32,350 nucleotides of DNA, taken from Ophiosphaerella korrae. Its lineage: Eukaryota > Ascomycota > Dothideomycetes > Pleosporales > Phaeosphaeriaceae. Below the pieces are notes generated by a model. It searched no databases, was not told the origin of the DNA, and saw only the letters and a list, made by a program, of their open reading frames with translations. How positions within the stretch are numbered: the stretch's first letter is position 1; each line of letters opens with the position of its first letter. Location: positions 1-32,350 of the forward strand of contig JALNQF010000418.1 in assembly GCA_028456385.1 (NCBI GenBank), read 5' to 3'. Below, in pieces: positions 1 through 11,900 of the stretch. The position numbers were made by a program, and so were the translations under genes.

Positions 1-1
1 A

Positions 2-3000
2 ATATTAGGTATACTATAGTTATAGATAACTAACCTATATATTAATTAGAGAATAGGAGATATTAGCTATAATAAAATAGATATATTAAAGGCTAATATA
101 AGTACTTATAAAGGAGAATTCCTTAAAGAATATAAGAAATAGAAAGAATAACTTATAAAGATAAAAGACTACCTTTTAGAATATTAACTATAGGACTTTG
201 TAATAGAACTAAAAGAAGGTAAAAATATAAAATAGAGCCTAGTCTACTAAAAGATAGAAGAAGAATCTAAAATTAAGTAAATATTTATCTAAAATATAAT
301 AAAAAAAAGATAGATAAAAGAGTCTAAATCTTTAGTAGTGTATAGACTAATATTTGTAAATAAAAAAGGAATAAGTAACAAGAAACCTTATATAGATTTT
401 AGGAAAACTAAAGTAATTATAAACAAGAACTAATATCTACTACTATAGATAGATAAAATACAAGATAGACTATAAAGAGTAAGAATCTTTATAAAGCTAG
501 ATATCTAAAACGCCTACTATTAGATTAGAATTAAAGAAAGTAATAAATAGAAAACAGCGTTTAGAACATAATATAAACTATATAAATATTTAGTTATACT
601 ATTTAGCTTAATAAATATGCTAGTAGCGTTCTAAGAAAGAATTAATATAGTACTAAGAGAGTACTTAGATATATTTATATTTATATACTTAGATAATATC
701 TTTATATTCTTAGAAATAGAGGAAGAATACGTACAATATATATACAAGGTACTAGAAAAACTAGTAGAAAATAAACTATTCCTAAAAATAAGAAAATGCG
801 AATTCTATACAAAGAAGATAGATTTCCTTAGATTTATTATTAAACTAGGGAAGATTAAGATTAATCTAGAAAAGATTAAATTAATCGACAAGTAGCTAAT
901 ACTAAGAAACCTAAGAGAGGTACAATAATTTTATAAGCTAGCTAACTTTTATAGAAAGTTAATAGTAAGATACTCTAAAGAAATAGAGCTAATAATAAAA
1001 CTTATAAAAAAAGACACGCTATTTAAATAGATAAAAGAATACGATAAAGTATTTAAGAAGATTAAAAAGAAATTTATAGAAAACCTAGTTATTAGAATAT
1101 ATAACCTAGACTTACTAGTAATAGTAAAAACAGACGCGTCTAACTTAGTCTATAGGATAGCACTAATATAAGAAGACCTAGAAACTAGAAAGGAATACTT
1201 AGTTAAATACTTCTCTAAGAAGATAAAAATAGTAGAACTTAACTATCTAATTTATAATAAAGAAATACTAGTAATCTATAAAGTATTTAAGTAATAGAAA
1301 GTATATCTATAAAGAGTAAAGTATTAGATAAAGGTTTATATAGACTATAAGAATCTTATAAGATTTATAATAAATAAGGAATTATTATAATACTATATAA
1401 GATAGTAGGAATTCTTATTAATATTTAATATAGAAATTATATATATAAAAGAAAAAGATAATAAGTTTATAGACGCCCTTAGTAGAAGACTAGACTTATA
1501 AGAAGAAGTAAACGCTACTAGTATAGTTTTAGTTAAAAACAAAGAAAGATATTTAGTCTTAAATATACTTAAAATAGCTATAATACTTAAAAAAATAAAT
1601 AATAAGTTAAATAAATAGATTTAGAAAATAATATAAGAAGTATCTAAAGAAATAGAAAAACTAGAAATCTAAGAAGGATTTATATAAGCTTATAGAAGAA
1701 TATATATTCTAAGTAAGATTTAGAGAGAATTTATATAATAATTCTATAAATTACTAGTATATAGTTACTAAGGAATTAAGAAAATACTAGATAGACTACT
1801 ATAAGACTACTATATTCTAAAAGTAAGATAACTAGTAATAGAAGTACTATAAGATTATATAGAGTACTATAGAAATAAATATAATAGATATATACTATAT
1901 TAAATATTATAACTAGTAGAAGTACTAGAATAACTATAAAGAGTTATTATAATAGACTTTATTACAAAACTACTAAAGTCTAAAAACCTAATATTAAGAG
2001 TTAACTATAATAAAATCTTAACTATAGTAGATAAACTAATAAAGTATATATACTTCTAACTATATAAAGAAAAGAGTAAGATAGAGGTTACTATATACTA
2101 AGTCTTAGGAATAGTAATTAGTTAATATAGACTACTAGATAAGATTATTATAGATAGAGATATAAGATTTATATTAAAACTATAAGGAATAATTTTAGCG
2201 TAATTAAGAATATAATATATAATATCTATAGTATATTAACTATAAATAGATAGATAATTAGAACGAATAAATTAGATAGTAGAACAATACTTAAGATACT
2301 ACCTTAACTACAATTAGAATAATTAGGTATAGTTACTACCTATAGTATAGCTAGTATATAATAGCGTAAAGAATATAGTAATAAGAATATTACCCTTTTT
2401 TGCAAACTATAGATTTAAACCTAATATATACTAGATACTAAAGAATTAGATATTTTAGTCTCTAAGAAGAGAAAACTTTACTAATAAACTTAAAGATATA
2501 TATAACTAACTAAGATAAGATATAGAATTCCTATATAACTATATAGTAAAGTACTATAATAAGAAATATAAAGAAAGACTCTAATTTAGAAAAAGAGAAA
2601 AAGTATAGTTAGTATAAAAAAATATTAAGAGTAAGTAACTAAGTTTAAAATTAGACTATATTAAGATAAGACTATATAAAATTAAGAAAGAAGTTATACT
2701 AGTTATATTTAAACTAAAGCTACTAAATAAGATAAGAATATACTTAACGTTTTACGTAGCCTTACTAGAACAAGTACTATAGAATATAGAACTACTAGTA
2801 TATAAAGTAGATACGTATAGAGAATAAAAAGAATAAGAAGTTAAAAAAATCCTAAAGTACTAGTTCTATAATAGAAGAAACTACTACTTAGTAGAATAGA
2901 TAAGTAAAGACGAAAAAGGATAACTATAGGAAAAAATATAGGAACTAGAGAATAACCTTAATTACTCTAAGAAACTAGAGGACTTCTAAAATTAAAACCT

Positions 3001-3050
3001 TCTAGAACGCCTAGTAGTAAACTAAGAGAACTAACATTACTAATAATAGA
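2..3050 (+). pseudogene. Family A gag-pol pseudogene (protease end, RT, RNase H, integrase, chromodomain)
   Basis: One frame, starting at base 2, can be followed to the chromodomain without any frameshift; it is broken only by TAA/TAG at positions where the family has Gln or Trp. Order: protease tail (ILG, 3-20), RT (about 290-900; YIDFRK near 395, FIKLDI near 490, active site YLDN at 686-697 instead of YLDD), RNase H (about 1120-1500; TDAS near 1130 retained, DALSRR at 1472), integrase (about 1640-2450; IIDFI near 1950, ER-N and PFFANY near 2260-2410) and a chromodomain (about 2830-2990; YYLVE at 2882-2896 where YLVKW is expected). The C-terminal stop cannot be fixed because many candidate stops are RIP products. 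It would have encoded reverse transcription and integration of the element. Certainly non-functional. Confidence 0.92.
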
Positions 3051-3345
3051 TAGAGAGATAATAGGAATATCTAATATAAGATCTGCTATAATAAATACTT
3101 TATCTAAGTCTAACTTAGCTTCTAGAGCTACTAACTATTTAGCTAATTTCTTATTATTTAAGGCCTATATCTTATAAAAACAAGAAAAACAAGCTTAATT
3201 CTTTACTAGCTTACTTTACGTAAGCTCTTAGATTTACTTATACTTAGCTTTAGCCTCTATAATTTAAGATAGTAATTTCTCTTAAGTCTAGTTAATAGCT
3301 TTCCTTATTATTACTAAGCCTAGACGTAAGAATAAGTATAATAAA
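2990..3345 (-). pseudogene. Antisense ORF relic in 3' region of copy A1
   Basis: Read on the minus strand, this stretch gives a largely open frame with a CFYK-I-stop-ALNNKK segment, then AKLDLDK, a Ser/Ile-rich stretch, and GVLEGFNFRSPLVS near its end at about 2990. The same order is seen in the 3' regions of the other two family A copies (14140-14635 and 25800-26300 on the plus strand), always antisense to gag-pol. I do not recognise a named family. Because the copies are siblings, likeness alone does not prove coding, but they differ by more than C-to-T changes and the frame is kept. Confidence 0.4.
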
Positions 3346-3649
3346 CGTATACTTAGAAAAAAAGATACTAGATATATTATAAGAACTACGTATATTTATA
3401 TAGATATACGCTTTATAAGCCTTACTATTATTTATAGAAATAATATAAAGAAGAGACTTAGAGTTTAATTTAGGAGAAGTATAACAAGAATAAAGAAATA
3501 TTTTAATACTATTACGTAATACGTAATTAGTAAGAAGATAGTAATAACGTATAGATAAAATAGGTATAAGAGAAGATAAAGAACTTTATATTAATAAAGA
3601 AACTAGATTAATAACTTTAGCTCTAAGATAGATAAACTAGAACCTATCT

Positions 3650-3663
3650 AGAGAAAGAGATAG
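3650..3663 (+). other. Polypurine tract of copy A1
   Basis: AGAGAAAGAGATAG directly abuts the LTR start. The other family A copies and the family B element have similar purine runs at the same place, the best preserved being AAAGGGGGAGATAG at 25631-25644 (minus strand). It would prime plus-strand DNA synthesis. Confidence 0.75.
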
Positions 3664-4050
3664 TATTATAGGTATAATAGAAGAAATTAAGATAGAGCTA
3701 ATTAGTCTTAACTTAGACGCTAATAAAGTATAAGATAAGTAAGGTAATAACCTTAATTAAGAGACTATATATAACTAAAATACCTAAAGTAATCTATAAT
3801 CTATAGACTCTTAGTACTTATAGATTATAGATTATAGATTACAATAAGTATATAGCTAATAGGATGTATATTATTAAGATAGTATTAGTAATTTAATCCT
3901 TAGACTATAGAACGCTAATATAAGATAGTTATAAAATATCTTCTATTATTTATAGTTATTATAGATTACTCTATAAGCTTTTACTATTAACTCTTAATCT
4001 ACTAACTCCTAATAGAGGTACCTATAGTTAATAATAGGTAGCTTATTACA
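3664..4050 (+). repeat. 3' LTR of copy A1 (387 bp)
   Basis: Starts TATTATAGG (TGTTATAGG after a TG-to-TA change) and ends GCTTATTACA. It matches the inverse complement of the 461-bp LTRs at 25170 and 31781 at both ends, including the segment read as AATTAGTCTTA near 3708 and the AGATAGTATTAGT block near 3878. It is about 74 bp shorter, the difference lying in the internal tandem-repeat zone near 3780-3845, where several copies of TAATCTATA/TATAGATTA remain. Confidence 0.85.
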
Positions 4051-4051
4051 A

Positions 4052-7000
4052 AATATATATACTAGAGAAGTATAAATAATATAGAGAGATTAAGATACTC
4101 TAAGGATTTTAGTAAAAGATAAACAAAGATTATAAGATTAAGTCTTTTTTAAGTAAATAGCTAACGCTAGATATATATCTAGAAGCTATAACGCTATTAA
4201 TACTAAAAGACTTATTAAACTCCTAGTAAAGATAAGAGAAGAAAAAATAAAAGTATTAGTAGATTTAAAGTTATTTATAAACCTAATTATACTAGAAGTA
4301 GTAGAATAAGTAAAACTCTAACTATAAGTAAAGAAGATACTATATCTAATCTATATTGCGAATAAACAACTAATACTAAGAAACCTAATAGTTAGTAATA
4401 AAGTAACTATAGAGAGTATTATTTAAGAATATAGTATAAGGATTACCTTAGACGTATTAGTTTTAGCTAATAAAAATATTATACTAAGACTCTTATAGCT
4501 ATAAGAGTTTAATCTTAGAGTTAATTAGAAAAACTAGAACTTCTTGTTTAACAACTATAAAGATATACGTAGATCTAAGCCTACGTATTAGTAGTATTTA
4601 ATAGTAGATAAGAAAGTACTATATAAAATAGTAGCTTTAATAGTAACTTATTAAGAAAGAATAAGTAACTCTATAAGTACTAGTAGAGTACTAGGCTAAG
4701 AAGTAAAAGTAGAAGAGTAACGCGTAACTCCTAAAATCCTAGAATAATACTAAAAGTTTAGCTACTTATTTGTAGAAGAGATAGATATACTAGTATTACT
4801 TAAGTACTAACCTTAGGACTATATAATTAAGTTATAAGAAAGAAAAGAGCTACCTTTTAGGCCTATTTACTAATTAATAGAAAGTAAATTAGTAATACTC
4901 TAAGAAAGACTAAATAGAGATCTAAAGAAAGGATATATACAAGAATCCTTATTATTAGTAAGATTTCTAATTCTTTTTATACTAAAGAAGAAAAAACTAC
5001 TAAAGATATATATAGACTACTAAAAACTAAACAACATTATAGTAAAGGACTAATACTTACTACTAAATATAGATAAGCTCTAAGATAAGCTAAGCTAAGC
5101 TAAGATTTTTATAAAGCTAGACCTAAAGAATAGATACTACTTAATAAAAATTAAGGTAAGTAAAGAGTAGAAGATAGTATTCTAAATATACTATAAATAT
5201 TATAAGTATATAGTAATACCTTTTAGACTAATAAATATACTAGTAACGTTCTAAAGACTAATTAATAATATATTATAAGAATACTTAGATAAGTTTATTA
5301 TAGCCTACCTAGATAATATACTAATATATTCTAAAGAAGAAAGCGAGCACGTAGAGTAAGTAATAATAGTACTATAGTACTTAGACTAATATAACCTATA
5401 ACTAAAGCTAGAGAAGTATAAATAGTATAAGATAAAAGTAGAGTTTCTAGGATATATAATAGGTATTAACAAAGTTAAGATAAGCTAAGAAAAGATTAAA
5501 GTAGTAGAGGAATAGAAGAAACCTAAGATAGTTAAAGACGTATAATTATTCTTAAAATTTATTAACTTTAACTAATACTTTATAGAATTTTTTTTAAAGA
5601 AAGTACTACTACTTATAAAGCTTATAAAAAAAGATATAATATAAGAATAGAGAGTAGAGTAGAAATAAGCTTATAAGGAACTTAAGTAAGCCTATATTAT
5701 ACTACTAGTTCTAAAGTAATTTTATAGTAATAAGACCTTAGTTATTAAGATAAATATATCTAATCTAGCTTATAGAGTAATAGCGCTATAAGAGTATAAA
5801 GAGAAATAGTATCTAATTATATACTATTTAAAGAAGTTTATAAAGTAAGAGGAAAGATATAATATCTATAATAAGGAACTACTTATAATAGTTAATACGC
5901 TTAAATATTAGAGAGTATACACTAAGAGCGTAATAGAAGTAATTATTAAGATAGATTATAAGAACCTAATATACTTTATAACAAGTAAGAAGTTAAAAGA
6001 TAAGTAGATATAATAGTTAGAACTACTAAGATAGTATAAATTTAAGATCTAGTACGTACTAAGTAAGGAAAATAGCTAAGTAGACGCGCTTAACTAAAGA
6101 TATAATATAATAGGAAAAAGATAAGTAGTAGAAGAAGCGATACTCTAAGATAATAGATAAAGATACTTAGTACTAAATATATAACTAGTAGAAGAGCAAA
6201 AAATTAATAACCTAGTTAGGATTATAAATAAGGTTCTAGAGAAATTATAAGAAGTAATTATATAATAATACTATAACAACCTAGTATATAAGTACTTAAA
6301 GATTGTATAAACTATAGAACTAATCTAGAAGAACTATAGATTTAGTAAAATAAAAGAAAAAGTAACGTAGTTTATTAAAGAATATATAAATTACTAGAAG
6401 AATAAGTATAAGATATATATACCTTATATAGAAATATAAGTAATTAAGATACTAGAAAAACTATAGATAGATATTATAATAGACTTTATTATAGGACTAC
6501 TAATATTAAAAGACCTAGTAATAAGAATAAGATATAATATAATAATAGTAATTGTAGACTAATTTATAAAATACGCTAAGATAGAAAAATTCTAAAGTAA
6601 CTATATAGTAAATTAGCTAGAATACGTACTACTAGATATATTAATACAAAGATATAGGATACTAAAGAGTATTATTAGTAATAAAGATAAGCTTTTTACG
6701 TCTAATTACTAGATAACACTACTTATAGTAATAGAGATAAAAAGAAAGCTATTAATAGCCTATTATCTATAGATAGATAGATAGATAGAATAGACTAATA
6801 GGATATTAAAGATATACCTAAGGATTTATAGTAATTAGAAGTAAAACAATTAGGTATTACTATTACCTATAGTATAATTAGTATATAATAACAAGTATTT
6901 AGAAGTAATAAGTAAAACACTATATTTTATAAACTATAGGATATACTCTAATTTATTTAAGAGAATACTACTAAGACCTAAGATAGAAGTAGTATTAGTA

Positions 7001-7660
7001 AGTATAGAAGATATACAAGAACTCTATAATAAGATAAGATAAAAACTAAAAAAAGCTTAGAAATAAAGTATTTTATATATTAATTAAAAATAAAAAATAG
7101 TACCTTAGCTAAAAGAAAGAGATAAAGCGTATCTTTATATAAAGAATCTATAAATAAAGTAACTTAGTAAAAGACTAAATTATATTAAGGTTAGACTATT
7201 TTTAGTTAAAGAAGATAACAAGCTAGTAATAAAAATACTAAAACTACCTAAAGATACTAAAGTATACTCTAAGTTCTATATAAGCTTACTAGAACTAGCT
7301 AAACTAAAAATACTAATATAGTAATAATTCTAATATTAGAAAGAAGAGGATAACAAGTTTAAAGTTAAAGACCTATAGGGATATTAAGAAATAAAACGTA
7401 ACGCCTTCTAAAGTATATAGTTTCTCTAAAAGTAGCTAGTAAAATAGAAAAGCTACTTAGTAAGTAAAAATATATAAGAACTTAAAGCTAATCTATAGAA
7501 TTATTAGTAGATACTTAAGAAAGTAAGAAGTAAGTATAATATACTAAGATATACAAGATATATAAAGCTATAGCTAGGATATAATAGATATATTAGTAGA
7601 AAAAAGTTCTATAATAAACTTAACTACGTAGAGCCTATAAAGCGCCCTTAGTTATAATAA
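4052..7660 (+). pseudogene. Family B gag-pol pseudogene (protease, RT, RNase H, integrase, chromodomain-like tail)
   Basis: A single frame from 4052 to about 7660, with no frameshift at any landmark checked. Protease: VDLK at 4259-4270 where V-D-S-G is expected, then RVN-K-N near 4515 from the usual 'LGLPWL...NP-INW' region. RT: FRPIYQLIE near 4860, FIKLDLKNRYYLIKI near 5110-5155, YLDN at 5306-5317 for YLDD, EFLGYIIG near 5440. RNase H: VIKINISNLAYR at 5741 for the TDAS region, YNKELLIIV near 5865, DALNQR near 6085. Integrase: IDFI near 6480, then LP near 6865. C-terminal chromodomain-like segment: KVKDLQGYQEIKRNAF near 7360 and SYLVS at 7451. Probable stop among TAG/TAA codons at 7649-7660. 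Substitutional decay only; inactive. Confidence 0.88.
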
Positions 7661-8223
7661 GTTTGTCTAATAAGCTAATAGTAGACTAGATAGTAAGAGA
7701 AAAGGTAATATTAATAGTAGTAGTAGAATAGTTAAGAACTTACGCTAAGACCTTATTACCTTCTTACTTTAATTCTAATACTAGGTATAAAGTCTTATAG
7801 TAAGTACGCTCTTTAGTAGATTTTAATATTTTCTTATTATATAGTAAATAGGTAATAATAATAGTAATAAGTTTTTTATTATTATTAACTTTTTTATAAA
7901 ACTCTTTATAAGTTTAATTAAGAGACTCTTAGGTTATACTAATATAAAGACGCCCTATATAAGTATACTTAGTATACTTTAGAGTAGAATCTAGTATAAC
8001 GTAATAAGTAATACCTAAAAGAGAATAATATAGACAAAGTATTTTAAAAATATAGTTTATAGTAAAGATTTCTAATAAGAGATAAAGTTTATAAGACTAT
8101 AAAGGAAGTAATATTATAGTAAGATAGTTTTTAACTAAAAGGTAGGGTAAACTACTTATAAGCTAGACCTAGCTAATAGAAGCCTAGGCCTAAAGATAAA
8201 CTTAGTATAAGAAAGAGAGATAG
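7661..8223 (+). other. 3' region of family B element
   Basis: Lies between the pol end and the purine tract. No sense ORF is recognisable. On the minus strand about 65 codons (roughly 7900 down to 7690) are interrupted only by TAA/TAG, reading through segments such as KILKSTKERTYYK and LVLELK; this could be an antisense ORF relic like that of family A, or chance in AT-rich DNA. The purine tract AGAAAGAGAGATAG closes the region at 8210-8223. Confidence 0.45.
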
Positions 8224-8494
8224 TATTATAATACTAAGTAGTAGGTAAGCTATTATATTATACGTAATTAGGCTAGGTAATATAGCATAGTAGAATACGT
8301 AACTATTTAGTAGTAAACGCTCTAGAGTAAATACTCTAGAGTAAACACTCTAGAATAAGCGCTCTAGAGTAAACGCTCTAGAGTAAGCGCTTAGAAATAA
8401 ACACTAGATAGTAAGTATATAGGAACGTTAATAAACCTTTATAGACTATTATATTTAATCTCTTCTTTACTTCTTATCTTAATAGAGTATTACA
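8224..8494 (+). repeat. Probable 3' LTR of family B (271 bp)
   Basis: Begins TATTATAATAC directly after the purine tract and ends GTATTACA, giving the expected TG...CA type inverted ends after a TG-to-TA change (TGT-ATAC against GTATTACA). The 5' partner is outside the window, so the right boundary rests on the terminal motif only. It contains the 14-bp tandem array. Confidence 0.55.
8313..8410 (+). repeat. 14-bp tandem array inside family B LTR
   Basis: Seven consecutive 14-bp units: GTAAACGCTCTAGA, GTAAATACTCTAGA, GTAAACACTCTAGA, ATAAGCGCTCTAGA, GTAAACGCTCTAGA, then the weaker GTAAGCGCTTAGAA and ATAAACACTAGATA. Each good unit creates the palindrome CTCTAGAG with its neighbour. Differences between units are mainly CG/CA to TA type. 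It may be a duplicated LTR promoter element or a simple minisatellite. Confidence 0.85.
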
Positions 8495-8990
8495 ACTAAT
8501 ACTTTAATTAGATTCTTATCTACTTATTAATACTTATATACCTTATAATACTCTAATAAGAGCTAACTATTAATTAAGTTAAGTAACTAACTTGTTTATT
8601 AACCTTACCTATCTTATAGAAGCTTACTTACTTTTATTACCTTTACTTAGTTTTAAGGTCTTAATAACTATATAGATAAAAGAATTTAGTCTTTTACTTT
8701 AAAAGAAATATATATCCTTTACTTATTAGTATACTTCTTGTAGTACTTTATAGCTACTATAATATTTTTTTATATTTTTATTATATTATAATTACTTTTA
8801 TAGCTATTTTCTTTACTAAGAAGTTATTATCTATTATTAAGTTTAACGTAGTTAGTAAGTAAGTTATATATATAAGTAAGTTATATACTTAACTAATTTT
8901 ATATACTTCTTTAAGTATATAACTTAATAATATAGTAAAGTAGAGAGTATATACTTATATAATAAATTAAGTAGTAGTTTTTTTATACTT
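8495..8990. other. AT-rich stretch without recognisable content
   Basis: Between the family B LTR and the C-terminal part of family C. I see no domain, terminal repeat or LTR match here; it is presumably the 3' region of family C. There are local repeats of AAGTTATATA / TTATATACTT near 8862-8932. Confidence 0.4.
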
Positions 8991-8999
8991 TTTATAGTA

Positions 9000-11900
9000 T
9001 ACGTAAGTCTAGTAACTTAAGCTTAAATACTTCTTACTCTTATACTATTTATAATTAATCTAGTAATTAGCTTCTAGTTAAGTAATTATATTCTCTCTCT
9101 ATCTCTTTATTAGGACTTTTTTTTTTAAATCTACTTCTTTTTTTATAATTTATACTTACTAGCTACTTTATTAGCTCTTTTAAGACTAGAAATCTAATTA
9201 TATAAGCTCCTTTTTTAAGTTAATTAAGTATATTAATAATTAATACTAATAATAAGCTCTTATACTAGTATATACCCTTATATATATTACTTAGTATATA
9301 AGCTACTTAGAATTTCTAGTAAAGCTAAAGTAAGTATATATAGCTCTTATATACTATACTAGCTTAAACTAGTTACTTATAGTAGCTAAGTCTTTATATA
9401 AAACTTACTACTTATTATATAAATAATTAAAATATATTATAAGACTATCTATATACTTAATAAAGTTAGCTAGCTACTTTTACTTAACTAGTAGTATATT
9501 ATAAATAGCTAGTAGCTTATTAGCTATTTTATATATAGTAGCTAGAGTTAGAGTAAAATAATAAGAATTTAGATTAAGAATATACTTAACTATTACTTCT
9601 TTTTCTAGCTAGCTAAGTTTCTTTAAGTTAAGCTAGTAATTACGTTAAGTAGTTATACTAGAATATTAGTTATATAGTATTAATTTAATAATATTATAAT
9701 CTTTATCTACTTTTTAATTACTTATAATTTAACTTAATTTAATAAATAAGATAGTAATCTAGATATCTACTTTATTTAAAAGTAATTATCGCGTATAGTA
9801 TAAAGCTATTATATAATAAGATAAAATAAGTATATAAAGTTAGTTAGGTATATATATATATATTACTTATATATAACTTACTTACTAACTATATAACTTT
9901 AGGCTAGTTTAAGCTAATTAGGTATAAACTATAGTATACTTAAAAGAGTATAACTTTTATAGTTATATTTATACTATTATTATATATATACTTTACTATT
10001 AGTAGCTATTCTACTTAGTTATTATATTCTAGTATATAGTAGTAATATAAGTATTATTCTAGAGTTTAATTTTATCTTTCTATCTACTTATCTATTTATA
10101 AGTAATATATAGAGAATAGTACTTTTTTAGTATTAAAGTAGTAGTAAAAAGTCTTCTAGTATTTAGTATTTATTAAAAGTTTTCTATCTAAGATTACTCT
10201 AGCTAAAATACTATAAAGTTAGATTACTTTATATATCTAGGCTTAGGCTAAGTTTTACTTATCCTAATTAGACTATACTAGGATATAGTAAACTATTTTA
10301 GTTAAAAAGTTTATAATTATAAGTATTATATTATATACTATACCTATTAATTTACTTTAAAAAAGTTCTCTAATAAAGTCTATTATAACTTCTTTTTAAG
10401 CTCTTATTAGTAGTAAAAGGAGTTATATAAGCTTATAAAGTTAATATCTTCTTATAGTTAACTATTAGTACTTTAAGTAAGCATTATAATACTTTATTAC
10501 TTTCTTTCTTACTCTTTTCTAGGTTTATAGCTTTAAGAACTTCTCTAGAGTTTTTCTTATACTAAAATAGCTTACTAAAGAGATATTATAATACTTTCTA
10601 AGTATATCTACTTTTTTTTAAGTATTATAAGAAGTCTCTACTCTTTTAGCTACTCTTTTAGTTAAATTAAGCTATCTTATACTAATTTATCTTCTAACTT
10701 ATTAGATATAGCTTTTTTACTCTAGTCTATTTTACTTTATTATACTCTAACTATATATTACTACTACTACTTATAAAAATTCTTTATATTAGTAAAAGCT
10801 ATATTATATATATTTTTTTAATATTATTACTTTAGCTATATAATTTAGTTTTCTAGAAAGTCTATTTACTAAGTTTATAGTACTTAAGTAGTAATAGATA
10901 ATAAAATTAAACTTTATAAAGCTTAAGTAAGACTAAACTTACTTATAATTTAATACTTTAGTTTCTATAAACTATTTTAGGTTATAGTAGTTTATAAAGA
11001 TTTTAAATAGTACTCTATTAAAGTAATAGTACTAGTATTCTAAGGTTCTAGTTATTATAAGTAACTCTTAGTTATATATATTATAATTATACTTTACTTA
11101 GATAAATTTCTTTAAGAAGAAGTTAACTAGCTTCTACTAAACTAGGTTACTTTTAGTTAAAACTAATTAGCTTAATATACTTATAATTACTCTACTTAAA
11201 GTATTAACTTCTACTTTAGTCTCTCTTTTTTATATAAAGTATATAAAGATAAGTACTTTAAAGAATATATTTTTTAGCTTTTTTCTTTCTTTTAAGTAAG
11301 CTTACTTTAAGCTATATTTAGGCTTTTTTAAGTTAATTTTATTAGTAGTAAAGTAATATAAAAGAATTTACTTATAAATTACTTATAGTAGTTTATAAAA
11401 CTAATAAATACTTTTATTTTATATACTATATATAAGATTAGCTATTTTTAGACTATTTTAATATAACTTATATCTATACTAACTCTTTTAAGTAAAATAA
11501 TATACTTTAAGTACTTTATATACTATATATACTATTTATACTTTTTAAGCTTTATAAATAGCTTAAATTAGTATAGCTTTTCTAGTACTTTTTTTATATA
11601 TCTTACGAACTCTTCTTCTATATCTAAAAAGACTAAGATATTATTATAGTAGATAATATAAGTAATATTAATAAAACCTACTAATACTTAGTTTATATAA
11701 GCCTAAATCTAAGCTAGAGTACTTATAAAGCTAAAAAGTATTACTAAATACTTAAAATAACTATATCTAGTTCTAAAAGTAGTTTTCTATTTATTACTTT
11801 CTTTAATTCTAATATAATAGTATATATCTCTAATATTAAGCTTAGTATAGTACTTTACTTAAGCTAACTACTTTAGTAACTCTATAATTAGAAGTAATAG

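Larger units (their letters stand above)
1..4050 (+). mobile_element. Ty3/gypsy chromovirus, family A copy A1 (5' part outside window)
   Basis: The 3' portion of an LTR retrotransposon, entering the window in the protease C-terminus and running through RT, RNase H, integrase, chromodomain, a 3' region, a purine tract and a 3' LTR. It is the same family as 13550-22854 and 25170-32241: the first bases of the window match, on the opposite strand, the protease-RT linker of the 25170-32241 copy near 29260. The LTR end at 4050 is followed by AAATA, the candidate target duplication, but the other end is not in the window. The frame on its right (4052 onward) is already in phase with a second gypsy pol, so A1 appears to have inserted inside that element. 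Confidence 0.9.
4051..8494 (+). mobile_element. Ty3/gypsy element, family B (5' part missing from this interval)
   Basis: A second gypsy lineage with its own pol sequence, a 3' region and a probable 3' LTR. No 5' LTR or gag lies between 4051 and the protease near 4259, yet the frame is open in phase from 4052, directly at the edge of the A1 LTR. The simplest reading is that A1 inserted into the gag-pol of this element and that its 5' half lies left of the window. An alternative is a 5'-truncated fragment. Confidence 0.8.

Noticed and set aside
3780..3850. Tandem TATAGATTA/TAATCTATA words as a CRISPR-like array
   Set aside because: Units are short, palindromic and inside an LTR, with no spacers of constant length.
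8862..8932. Repeated AAGTTATATA-type words
   Set aside because: Low-complexity AT-rich DNA; no regular period or boundary, so not called as a repeat array.
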